64,000 nucleotides of DNA from positions 71,030,330 through 71,094,329 of the forward strand of contig JAZBQD010000015.1 of NCBI GenBank assembly GCA_036583965.1, read 5' to 3'. Of the stretch, positions 54,267 to 64,000 are shown piece after piece. The position numbers were made by a program, and so were the translations under genes. The first letter of the stretch is position 1, and the number at the start of each line of letters is the position of its first letter. Origin of the DNA: Prunella strophiata (Eukaryota; Chordata; Aves; Passeriformes; Prunellidae). The notes under the pieces were generated by a model, which saw only the letters and a program-made list of their open reading frames with translations, was not told the DNA's origin and did not search any database.

Positions 54267-54526
54267 TAACAGAGCAACTGAACACAAAAAAAAAGCCAAA
54301 ACCATTAACTGCTGTTGTTAAATTTGGAACTGCAAATGGGTTTGGGCATGTAGGTAAAGCAGAAAAAGTGAAGAGCCTTAAAGTTTCTAAGCAGAATCTC
54401 AATTCATCGCTTGCTAAAGAAAAAAAAAAGGCACATGAGATAAAGAGTACAGTTATGTCATGTATTGCAGAAAAGGTCATACCTCAGGAGCTCCAAGCTG
54501 CCCAACAAACCCAGGGGAAAAAATAA
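54267..54526 (+). pseudogene. Candidate exon or retrocopy fragment, lysine-rich
   Basis: An open stretch of about 86 codons ends in TAA and is rich in lysine and polar residues, with 18 lysines among roughly 84 residues. It includes KKKPKP, AKEKKKAHEIKS and a C-terminal QQTQGKK. Unlike other frames here, its codons look protein-like. Just upstream, a pyrimidine-rich stretch ends in TGCTGCAG at 54266, a plausible splice acceptor that would make this a terminal exon in phase with the frame. A possible donor-like AG/GTAAAG lies inside at about 54352. I recognise no protein family. It could be a terminal exon, a decayed processed pseudogene fragment or a chance open frame; the poly-A-like codons weaken the case. 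Confidence 0.25.
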
Positions 54527-56777
54527 GACTTGTAGACACAGCAGAATTGTGTTAACTTAAGTCTGACACTGCAATGAACTGAAAAGTTTGCACAGCCTTC
54601 AGATGGGAGCTGGCTCCCTGCCAGGCAGCTTGAACCACAAACAGAACAAGCTTCCTTCTGCCTTTAAGTGTTGTGTGGGCACATTCAGAACATTATAACA
54701 AGAGGCATGAGAGGACACCAAGAAAGAAGTCATACCTCGGTGCTTCTGATCATACAAAGCTGTTTTGTTTTGTTGTTTAATACCAGGATGCATTCAATGC
54801 AGCCGAGTCAAACAACACAGAAACAGTATTTCCATGATCTGGAAGTGCCCTTAACTAGTCACCATCTTCAGTGTTACAGAAGTGGGAATGAGGAAATCAG
54901 ATACTTGCCTGCAGAGTTTTGACTCCTGCAGAGGTCTGACTCTAAAACACACCAATTCATACAGAAGTTACTTGCATAAGGATTACAGTGAATGAATCCA
55001 CAGTAATTATCCAAGGAGAAGTAACTCCCAGAAAGACACTGCAGGAGACACTGCATATGTCCTCTGCATTTGAAAAAAAATGTACTACCTCACTTAAGTT
55101 GTGTTGTATTTAATTAATAAATAAATCAACACACACAGCATTGTGGAGTTTAACATATTCTAAACTTAATCTAGGTAATATTGAAACAACCTGAAACATA
55201 CTTCATGGCTCAAGGATCAGTAATTTAGAGGTAAGCAAGAGAGTTCCAGATTTCAGAACTAACAGCATGGAACAAAAGATCAATGCCAACTAGGAAAGAA
55301 ATTATTAACATATGTGGTACAGTGCTAGCAATGTAGTGCTAATTGCTAAAACTACAGTATTATAATAAAGAACACAGATGGTATTTGATGTAAAAATAAA
55401 TAAATAAGAGCATCATAAATGACTTGTTGCAAAAAAAAAGAGCCCACATTAGCTTATAATTTGTTTAGCAACAAATTATGTTCTGCACTTTGCAAACAAA
55501 GAATTTATACTCAAAATGTAACTTAGTAAGTACACAAACCAATGCCAGGACTACATTTGTTAAAAAACCAATTTTCATCTCACAGATTTCACAGCTCTGT
55601 TCCTGAAAGCTGGAAGAGTATTTCCACAAATGCTAAAAGAGATGACAGCCAAGGCTCAAAGCTGAGCAATACTCTTCTTTCTAGACTACTCAGAAACAAA
55701 AAACAACACCCTTCAAAGTTTTTTTTGGGAGGGGCAAAGGGGGAAGGCTTGTCGTCGTATCTTTGTTTGCATACAGCTAATTATATAGAGCAGACAATAG
55801 CCCATTGGCCAGGACAGAAAATACTTTTTCAACTCACTGTTTATCTATTTTTATCCTAAAGTCTTGAAGCTAAGAAATCATTATTGCATATTCTTAAAAA
55901 AACAAAAAAAAAAAAAACCCAAAAAACAAAAAAAAACAACAACTTTTTAAAATGCCTGAGCATGTTGTTTTTATTCAGTAAGCCTATCTTCCACAATCCA
56001 AAGTATCCCAAGGGAGAAAAATCTGTTTTCTATAAGGATACTAGTCAAGCTGTAACTATGCTTGCAAGCATAAAAAAAAAAAAAAAAAGTCACTTTTTAA
56101 TTTCTACCTTAAGATATGGCAAAGTAGTTAGCTTTGATGCTAGTTTTTTCTGTTTACTTCTTTTACCAGTCTCACTCACAGTTTCTAATGCAAACCAAAT
56201 TATTAACAGCCCAATTCTGACTAGCACAAAATAACTAGGTGTGTCATTTCCACCACCTATTCCTTCTTTAGCAAAGCAGAAAATATTAATCTCTTTTCCC
56301 ATTTTTATACCACAGTTGATCTTGTTCTGTAGCTCACACACTATTTACATGACTGAAAACAAAAAGTGCTTGAAGTGTTGGCAGAAAGAAACTTCTGTGC
56401 CAGGAAGCTCTCACTGACATCTCCATGCATAAGCCCAAGAGGCAGGACTCCAGCTGCCACTGGAAAAGGGCTCCCAGCTCCTTTGCTGCACAGCCCATGG
56501 TGGCTGCAGCACTGGGCTGATCTGCACAACACCCTGCATGACAAGTGCAGATCATTCTGCATTGCTGGCTCACACTGCAGCCAGGCCAGACTTCCCTGAC
56601 ACTTATCCCCGCTGTGAGAAGGACCTCCCTGCACTTACCAACACATTAAAAGTGTTAAATTTCCTGTACCAGAGTATTTAGGTTCCTTCCAGAACAATTT
56701 TACTGTTCCCTGTTGAATAATCTTTGTGATTTAAAAATAAGAGAGAGAAAAACCCAAAGATTTGATACCATTATTAT
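54527..56777. other. Noncoding DNA, no gene recognised
   Basis: Frames of up to 116 codons overlap on both strands without domains. A-rich tracts lie at 55896-55943 and 56072-56088. A GC-richer, CpG-poor patch at about 56380-56640 hosts four overlapping frames on both strands, which is a composition effect. No repeat family was recognised. Confidence 0.5.
55896..55943 (+). repeat. A-rich low-complexity tract
   Basis: Runs of six to fourteen A are separated by single C or CCC. It is a simple sequence tract. Confidence 0.85.
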
Positions 56778-56843
56778 TAGGAGTTGGACTTGAGGATGCC
56801 TGTGGGTCCCTTCCAGCTCAGAACAGTCTCTGATTCTGTGATT
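56778..56843 (+). mobile_element. Short CR1 LINE 3'-terminal remnant
   Basis: 'ggagttggacttgaggatg', 'gtgggtcccttccagctcag' and the terminal 'tctctgattctgtgatt' correspond to the last roughly 65 bases of an avian CR1 element in forward orientation. Severe 5' truncation is normal for this family. Confidence 0.82.
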
Positions 56844-59800
56844 ACTGAATAGTTTCCAGGCAAAACGGGTGTCAGTAAGTGTGAACACTGGTGACAATCC
56901 CAGTGTTGTATTATATTAATACACCTAGGGAAGCTCTATTCTTTTTTTTAATGTGGCAGAATTGACCCACAGCAAAATCTTCCCATTTATTATTATATCC
57001 TATTGTAGTTTTAATTAGAAGTTACTTTTTTTCCTCTGGTAGACAAAAAGATCATTTTTTTCATACAAAATTGATCATGTTATCTTTGTATGACATGTGA
57101 ACTCAGACCATCCAAAATTCCTTTCATAATTCCTTAATTTATTGACCAAACATGCACTTTACTTTTAGTGCTAAGTATTTAATACAGATATTTGTACTTA
57201 AAATTCACATCTGAGGATGCAAAGCATAAAACAGTCAGTAATGATGTAGGAACATATACACTTCAGAGCTATATCATAAATGTATCTTACACAGTTGATC
57301 TTATCTAATTAAAAGGCAACTCTTACTAACTCATTATTTTTAAAAAGTCCTAACCAGGACCTTACTTCTCAATCAGTCCTTTACAAGTAGTGTTTCCAGA
57401 AAAAGAAAAAAAAAATCTTTCTTCCAGGCCCTTGCTTTACCAGAAGCTGACTCATGTATCAACATGAACCTGCTGTTTTAAAAGTAACTCTGTAGCGTGG
57501 AATTCAGCAGTGATAAATAAACCCTATTGAAGTCTGGCCACTTCCATGCCACAGCACAAGATTGCAAACAGTTTTTGCTGCCACACCTAAGCCAGACAAT
57601 AACCAAAGACAAAGGGTTCAGAACACTATAAGTATGTTGTCACAAAATACAGAACCTCCTTCTATATGTAGTTCAGATTGATTATTAACTAGTTAATTAC
57701 TAATAAGTTTTGGAATTTTTTTTAAGTATGCAGGCTTGGTTTTGCTCACACATTCTATTTTTCCCCCTGTTCCTACACAGTTCAGTTTTCAGATAGACAA
57801 TTCTCTACAAAAACAGGAGAAAAAATTTTGTTATTAATGCTTGATGTCAACAAAGATAGATGCAGAAGAAACTTAGTCAAGAGTACAACATATGATTGTA
57901 CTTTTTATTACCAACTTAGAAGACAGGGGAATAAAACCCAAATCAACCTTGCTGCAAGCATGAGAGAGGGTGGGACTCCATCATTCAGATGAGAAAGCAA
58001 GTTATAAATAAAGGAGGCTGACACTTTAGAGGATTAGTTACAGCCTCACTTCCAAGCCATTGCCCTAATGAAGGCACCTAGGAAGAGGGATGTACATGCT
58101 TGTTTGTTTTTATTACATCTCTTAAAGGCTGCTTGGCTTTGTTTAGCTTTAGTTATCATGGTCTGTAAACACACAAGCTCCAAATTACAGGAGTTGTAGA
58201 TCCGTGTAGAGCACGGATTTCACTTACTGCAGTCTCCCATTTCTGCCTCAGTCCCAGAGGTTTCCTGCAGCTAAGCCACAGGGTCTTACTTGTATGGAGA
58301 CATTGCAGCCAGAGCACTGGGGCTGGCACAGGGAGACCTCCCCACCCCCTTGAGAGCAAGGCTGCTCAGAAGCTGCTATGAAAAACTTCACCAGACAAGC
58401 TCAGAGCTGACATAAAGCAGCAACTCACAAGAGAAGAGCGAACACGGCATCCACAGCCAGTGCCCACCAGTGTCTGCACGGATCCAGTCTCAGCTCATCA
58501 TGGCTCCTGGACATCACCATTTGCCCACTGCCTAAAAAAAACACTGGTGATTGGAGCCCAGCTTTGTATCACTAAATCCATCAGCAGAATTGGGCATCAG
58601 TATTGACAGACACAGCAGAGAATACAAAGAGCAGTTAAGCAACCAAGGTTCAGTCACTAACAATGAAAACCAAAAAAAAAAAAAAAAAGAATAAATGAAA
58701 GTCTGAATATTATGGATAAATTCACAACAAACTATTTGCAGCTGAATAATCCAACACTACCTACAAGCACTAGGTGAGGTGGGAGAGAAGAAAGAAAAAA
58801 AATCACACAGAACAAATAAGACTTCTTAATTTCCTTTAATTTATAAAGGAAGAGGATTTTAAAACTTTATTATGATTTATGCCCTTTCCTCATTATGTCC
58901 TATTGGATGCTCATGCTAAAGACAGGTTAATCTCCAGCCACATTCTTTTAATAGCAAGTGTAGTTTATGTTCCAGGACAAGTGCCAGTAGCTAATGATCC
59001 TCCTGTTATAGATTCCGCCTTGATGGGATGAAAACTCATTTTCCTGGTCTTGACACACAAAGCCTCTCTCTTGTATATTACAAATATATACATATTAAAT
59101 AATTTGGGTAGTGGAAAGCATTTAACAAGATCAGGACCATCAGTAGGGCCAGACATAAGGCCAAACAAAATCCCCCTTTGGCAAAGAAATTTTGCGACCA
59201 ATCCTTGCCACTTCACTACTACTGCAGCTGCTTAAATTCCTCTGGCTACAGGAATTCTGCAGGGAAATATTTGTACATGGGACAGATCTGTCTTACTGTG
59301 GTTTTGCTTTTAACAATCAAGTAATTCTCTGAAGCCTAAAAAAAAAAAAGAAACAGGTAGTGCAATACATGTACAAATAAAAATAGGAATGTAGTGGAGA
59401 AAAAAAAATGTTCAATATGATCACTGTCAGCCATGTTTTTTTCCTACCATTTTCTTACCATCAGTAGGAATTACCAGTCCAGATGACAAGCCAGAATACA
59501 TTCAGGAAGTTCAAAACTCATATCTTCTGCTCAGAATTGGACATCACCCCTTGGGTGCTCAGTCTAGGACACCAGTGATGAGTACATTTAAACCACAGGC
59601 CACAGAAGTTAAACAGATTAGAAGCTCACAGAAAAATAAAAAAATCTGAGAGGAAGAATTGTGAGGGACACAAGACCCATTAGGTTGCAACTCACAGGGT
59701 GCCTCATCTAAGTAGCTGGACAAGTTATTTGAGACAGCATGAAAAATCTGCCTCCCCACCTGATAGCAAAGTGGGAACTCTGGATCCATCTAACACTTCT

Positions 59801-60504
59801 CACTCATAGTAGCAATGCTGGAAAAGGCAAAGATGCCCAGTCTTCTAAAATCATAGTCAGCTTTGTCAAAGAGGTACTTAACAGAAGCTTCAGGTGCCCT
59901 ATTCTCCCACTTATACATCAACTTTTGGTTATAACACACTCTGGAGTAACAGACACTTACCTAGGAGTCCCATTCTGCATAGCTGTTAGGGAACACAGAC
60001 AATTCATCTCACTTTCCTTTTTGTTATTAATTGTTAGACTTCTAACTCAAGGCTATCTTTACCTTACCCCAGTACCAATCTGATTAAGGGATGCAAACCT
60101 TTCACCTTTCAATTACACAGTAAATTTTCACTGCTTCATGAAACTGATTAATCCTGTCATATCCTCACCCATAGATAACTTAAAATGCATATTCAGTACA
60201 GAACCAATTATCTTTGACCGATAAAGGAGGCATCCTTCCTTCTTCTTATTTCCTTTGGGTCATCCTTTTTTTTCCCCTTTTTTTCTACTTATCAAGTCTT
60301 CTTAGGTTAGGTCTTTTCACTGCAAGAACAGTGAAAAGTGAATTGTGAAACAGCATCATCAATCTTATGCTTTTACTATGTTAGTCTTAGATTAATACTC
60401 TACAGGATATGTAGGACGAGTATTGGAAGTCCTCAGAAGTAAAAAGTTGAGATAGTCTGTAAAATGTGCTAGAAGAGGCTAAATGAAAACAAATATGGTT
60501 TGAA
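56844..60504. other. AT-rich noncoding DNA, no gene recognised
   Basis: The longest frame is 114 codons (59739-60083), with hydrophobic content but no domain or conserved start context. Poly-A runs lie at 58672-58688 and 59338-59349. A GC-richer patch lies at 58.15-58.54 kb. A hairpin with a 10-bp stem and 6-base loop (CTTTTCACTG...CAGTGAAAAG) lies at 60313-60338; one such stem is expected by chance in a window this size. Confidence 0.5.
58672..58688 (+). repeat. Poly-A tract (17 bases)
   Basis: This is a pure A run. No retroelement body adjoining it was recognised. Confidence 0.85.
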
Positions 60505-60572
60505 CATGGGTGGTTGATTAGATGATCTGCTCCAGTCCCAAGCAACCTTCACTCAGTGATTCTGTCATGGTC
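60505..60572 (+). mobile_element. Short CR1 LINE 3'-terminal remnant
   Basis: 'gggtggttgattagatgatc' followed by 'tgctccagtcccaagcaacc' and 'cactcagtgattctgt' resembles the end of an avian CR1 element in forward orientation. It is more diverged than the copy at 50.35 kb. Similarity upstream of 60505 is not evident. Confidence 0.7.
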
Positions 60573-61139
60573 ACAACAGCTATGCAGCACCCACCTGGGT
60601 CAGGTGTGGTGAGGAACCACAGTGACACTGTGTAGAGAGGAAACACAGCCAATGCCCAGCACTCTTCCCCTGAGTAATTAAATGCTTGTCTAAAAGAACA
60701 CTTTAGAAGTAGCAGACTGCCTGGAGAAAGGATTTTTGTCCTCTGTTCTGTTAAGCTGGTTTCCAAAAGAGAAATCAGCTTTGAGTAAGTAATGCACACT
60801 CTGCAGCATCTAGGGGTAAGTGGCTACATTTACTTTAAACACAAAAGTTTTTGTTTTAAAACAAAAACATTCATGAGTTACTAAGCAAGCAGAATACATT
60901 TTCTTTCATTACTGGATATCAAGTGTCAGAAAGATCCTATGGAGTAAAAACAAGAAAAAACAAATTAAAACAAAAAAATTGTTCTAATGCTATTAAGAGG
61001 ATAAAGATCTCAAGGTAAACTCAGATGATACTATAACATACAAGAGTTAAAGCACGAACATTTTCTGTTAGCCTTTTTTCCAAAAGACTACTCACACAAA
61101 AACAAATTCTCCTATTTTTTCCCTTTTCTTTTTTTCTTT
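60573..61139. other. Noncoding DNA, no gene recognised
   Basis: The minus-strand frame of 93 codons at 60518-60799 overlaps the CR1 remnant and is spurious. A 22-bp palindrome lies at 60847-60868. Nothing else was recognised. Confidence 0.5.
60847..60868. repeat. Perfect 22-bp palindrome
   Basis: GTTTTTGTTTT (60847-60857) abuts its exact reverse complement AAAACAAAAAC (60858-60868). The arms are low-complexity, which raises the chance of coincidence or of a foldback origin between T-rich and A-rich tracts. Confidence 0.9.
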
Positions 61140-61640
61140 GTAAAATATGTCTCTGCTTGGGGAAGTGAAAACTTTCAAATGCACAGATGTTTGTGATTGC
61201 ACGCTAGCAGCCTGCTGGGAACCATTAATGGTGTAGAGAGTAAAGTTATTCAATCATCTATAAGTCACTTTTCAAAAGCGCTGCACTCAGTCAAGGGGGT
61301 GATTAATGGTGTCCAGCAATGACACAGATTACCCCCTGCCCATGAAAGCTCTTTGATTTTAATGCAGTTAAGCTACTGAAGTAAACAAACCAATTTGGGT
61401 GTTCAACGAGCTCTTTGTCTCATTTAAAATTATTTGACTAGACTAGTGCTAAAAGAATATTGCATATGTCCCCAAACTCAATTTGGCGTTCTGTAATCAT
61501 AGCAGCAATTACATTTGCAAAAAAATAAAAAGTTTAGAAATTAACAGTAGCAGAAAATGGTCAACCTTTCATTAGGGACTTTCATTATGGATTTTTGTGC
61601 GTAACGAAATTAATATTTTCTAATCACCATGGTACAGCAA
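61140..61640. promoter_or_regulatory. Candidate conserved noncoding element with homeobox-type sites
   Basis: The 11-base word ATTAATGGTGT occurs twice, 78 bases apart (61224-61234 and 61302-61312); the first copy lies in the palindrome CCATTAATGG. Around them are TTCAATCATC, TTGATTTTAATG, AAATTATTTGAC, TTGCATATG and TAATCATAG-like words. The block has few homopolymers except near its end, no repeat-derived sequence and balanced composition, which is the texture of a developmental enhancer bound by homeodomain and POU-type factors. No open frame covers it. No cross-species comparison was possible, so the call is inferred. Confidence 0.4.
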
Positions 61641-64000
61641 GCAAGCTTCTGTATGTTTCAAAGAGGCCAACAGCAACTACAGTCACTGGGTGAAAGTTTC
61701 AGCAAGTAGTTGCAAATTTGCTGCTCAAAAGCAGACAGCCCTCTACTCCTCCCAAGCAGGCTTCCTGCAAATTGCAGATCCTCCATCCCTCAGGAACAGC
61801 TGCTGCAGTTTGGTGTCCAGCTGAGCCTGCCACTTCACGTCAGGGCAAGTTTTCCTTCCCTCCCTTATACAACCAAAATGATGAATATGAATGCAGCAAG
61901 TCAAATTATCAAGGCTGAGGCATTTTGTTTCTTTATTTAAATGTCAGGCGTCCCATAATGATTGGAATTCACTGTTCTGGCAGTAAATTTGAGTTCACAA
62001 TACCTGTGAGCATATGGCTAGCTTTGTGCTCCACACAATTCAGTGACAGAGACAACTACCTCAGAAATCACAGGGAGAACCCAAGCACTTTGGCAAAGCT
62101 GAAGGCAAACCTCAGCCCGAGGAGTACTGGAGGGAGTACCCACTGTGGGCATGGCCTGCTGAGCACTTCAGTTCTTTTTGAGGTGGTGCAACAGGACAGT
62201 GCCCCAGAGCTATTTACGGTGCTAACACCGCCAGCTCTGTGTGAAGTCACACACCGGTGCTGGCCCCTGACAGCCGGCTGCAGCAGCAGCTCTGAGACGG
62301 CTTCCTGTGCCACACCACAGCCTCAGGTGCCACTTTACAGCACGGCTCAAGCACCCTCCCCGTGCACCTCACAGCCTTAACACTTCTACTGCTTAGCAGA
62401 AGTGTTACTTTCTGTTATTCACAGAGTAGCAACATTAAAAAATTACAAGACCTCATCTAAAGAGGAGCTGACAGCATTGGCATCCTTGGTTTTAGAAAAT
62501 GTCACTGGACACGTATTTCACAATACATCAAAGACTGCTTTCAAACCTTCAAACAGTTATCAGAGTCTCATTTTTCATCACATTCCTCCCAACAAATTGA
62601 TACCAGCCTTCCGCATCTTGTTTGAGAACAACGTATCCATTTCCCACGCATCCTGATCAGCCTCTTCACTCTGAGCTCAAACCCATCTCCTAACACCCTG
62701 CTACTTCCTGACCACTCCTCTCAACCTTTCTTTTATCCTTCTAACACAATTTTTAGTACTTAATCTGCACAAAGCCACAGCACCACAACCTGATAGGAAC
62801 TTGGTGAAACCTGATTATATTGAACAAAACGCAATGGATGGCATAGAGAATTATTTTCCTTTGGCAGTACGACACATTCAGCATTCAAAAAGTATAATAA
62901 TAAAGACAGATTCCAGATCAGGACAAATAATACAGTTTACATACATATATCTGATGAGCATTTTAAGCTCCCAGTGTCTCATGGTACAGGACTTCTATGT
63001 AGAAGATGTTACTGTCTGGTAAATTTATGGAGGAGGGACAATCTATGAGATGAAAAGCACACGAAAGTGACAAAAAGAAACAAAGCTTAGCAAAAGGGGT
63101 AGTATTTTATTTTCTTTATCAACACTTAATTTGGGGGAGAGGGGTGGAGAAGGTTCCAGCCATGTCATCCTCAGAACAGATATAATCCACATCAAGAAGG
63201 CCAAAGACTTGCTCCAACTGATATTATTATACAGCATTAGAAAGCAGATTTTTGTCACCACTCCCAATTTTCACATGTATTCCAAAACATGGGAGAACTT
63301 ACAGTATCCAGACTGTCAAAGTCAGTATGCAACAACTGTAACCATTCCAGGTTACTTTTTACCTTATTTCTAACATTCTCATATATCAATTTACTAACTC
63401 CTCTGTTGGACCTTAATATGCAAAGAAACTTACAAGGTTCTAATTAATCACATATTTCTAGCAAGATGTATCTGTGTGTAGCTTTAGTTCCAAATACAAA
63501 GTGAAATATAAGAGAAATATGTTGACTTGCTAATGTATTAAAAAAGAGTTTACATTTTTACAGCATGCTTCCTTTTTAGCTTTTAAGCTTTGTGTCCTAC
63601 TTTCTGGTCTATTAAAAGATTTCTTTGCTTTTTAATTTAAATTATCTTCTCTTTACCCTTTCTTCATTTCTTAGTTGACAGGATATTATTACTCTTCATG
63701 GAGAATGCTCTTCGATAAATAAGACTACTTTAAAGCTGCATTTAATTATTCTCACTTATTTCCTCACCTGAAGCAGTTGCAATGCTATCTATCCTATTCT
63801 TTTAAAGGAGCTTCACACATAAATTAAACCTAAAGAATCAAAACCAGAGCATTCAGTTTTTATTGTAAAACTGAACTGAGCTATGCAAGGAAGCTACAGA
63901 TACTGAAATCTAGAAATCTGAAGTCAGCATGAATGGATTTCTGTGTCACTTCCACTACAACTTTCTTATTTGACCTCTGCAAAACATCCCTTGGTTTAAT
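61641..64000. other. Noncoding DNA with a GC-richer patch, no gene recognised
   Basis: The longest open frame of the whole window, 151 codons at 61925-62380, lies here. It owes its second half to a GC-richer patch (62.1-62.35 kb) with few stops. It shows no domain, and an 81-codon frame runs antisense through the same patch. A hairpin with TAACACTTCT and AGAAGTGTTA arms lies at 62378-62407. The rest is AT-rich and featureless. Confidence 0.5.

Noticed and set aside
60313..60338. Hairpin (10-bp stem, 6-base loop) as a microRNA precursor or terminator
   Set aside because: The stem is too short for a microRNA precursor, and about one such hairpin is expected by chance in 64 kb. Bacterial-type terminators do not apply here.
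61925..62380. Longest open frame, 151 codons, plus strand
   Set aside because: It shows no domain, and another open frame runs antisense through its second half. The length is explained by a local GC-rich patch with few stop codons.
1..64000. CRISPR arrays, tRNA or rRNA genes, telomeric repeats
   Set aside because: I noticed no regularly spaced repeats, no tRNA B-box-like sequence in proper context and no TTAGGG arrays while reading both strands. A tRNA or snRNA scan by program would be decisive.

Overview
The window reads as vertebrate nuclear DNA, almost certainly from a bird. It is AT-rich and interrupted everywhere by stops. It carries several degraded CR1 LINE fragments with the typical avian 3' end (the 'actagatgatctttaaaggt' and 'tgattctgtgatt' type of sequence), and interspersed repeats are otherwise sparse. 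Nothing resembles bacterial gene organisation. No open reading frame exceeds 151 codons, and none of the longer ones looks like a known protein. I recognise no protein-coding gene, tRNA, rRNA, CRISPR array or intact mobile element. The window is best described as a large intron or an intergenic gene desert.

Layout. From 1 to about 27 kb there is unremarkable AT-rich sequence broken by poly-A/poly-T tracts, a strong G-quadruplex motif (7002-7028), a 21-base G run (19644-19664) and a T/G-rich low-complexity tract (23735-23900). At 27.17-27.77 kb there is a homeobox-motif-rich block that looks like a conserved noncoding element. A minus-strand CR1 fragment lies at about 30.87-31.5 kb. A perfect 30-bp palindrome is at 32835-32864, followed by an unexplained GC-rich, CpG-poor block at 33.5-34.37 kb. 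Another enhancer-like block with local inverted repeats lies at 37.42-37.70 kb. CR1 fragments occur at 41.9 kb (minus), 50.35 kb (plus), 56.78 kb (plus) and 60.5 kb (plus). A long poly-A tract is at 44.9 kb. A short coding-like, lysine-rich stretch at 54267-54526 sits behind a plausible splice acceptor and is the only candidate exon or pseudogene fragment. A third enhancer-like block is at 61.14-61.64 kb.

If the window has a function, it is probably regulatory: three blocks rich in TAAT-type homeodomain sites in otherwise plain sequence. A-runs of 12 or more on the plus strand outnumber T-runs about four to one. This would fit an intron of a gene transcribed on the minus strand, but that is inference. 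I found no evidence for a novel multi-gene system. The most unusual directly visible object is the 30-bp perfect palindrome.
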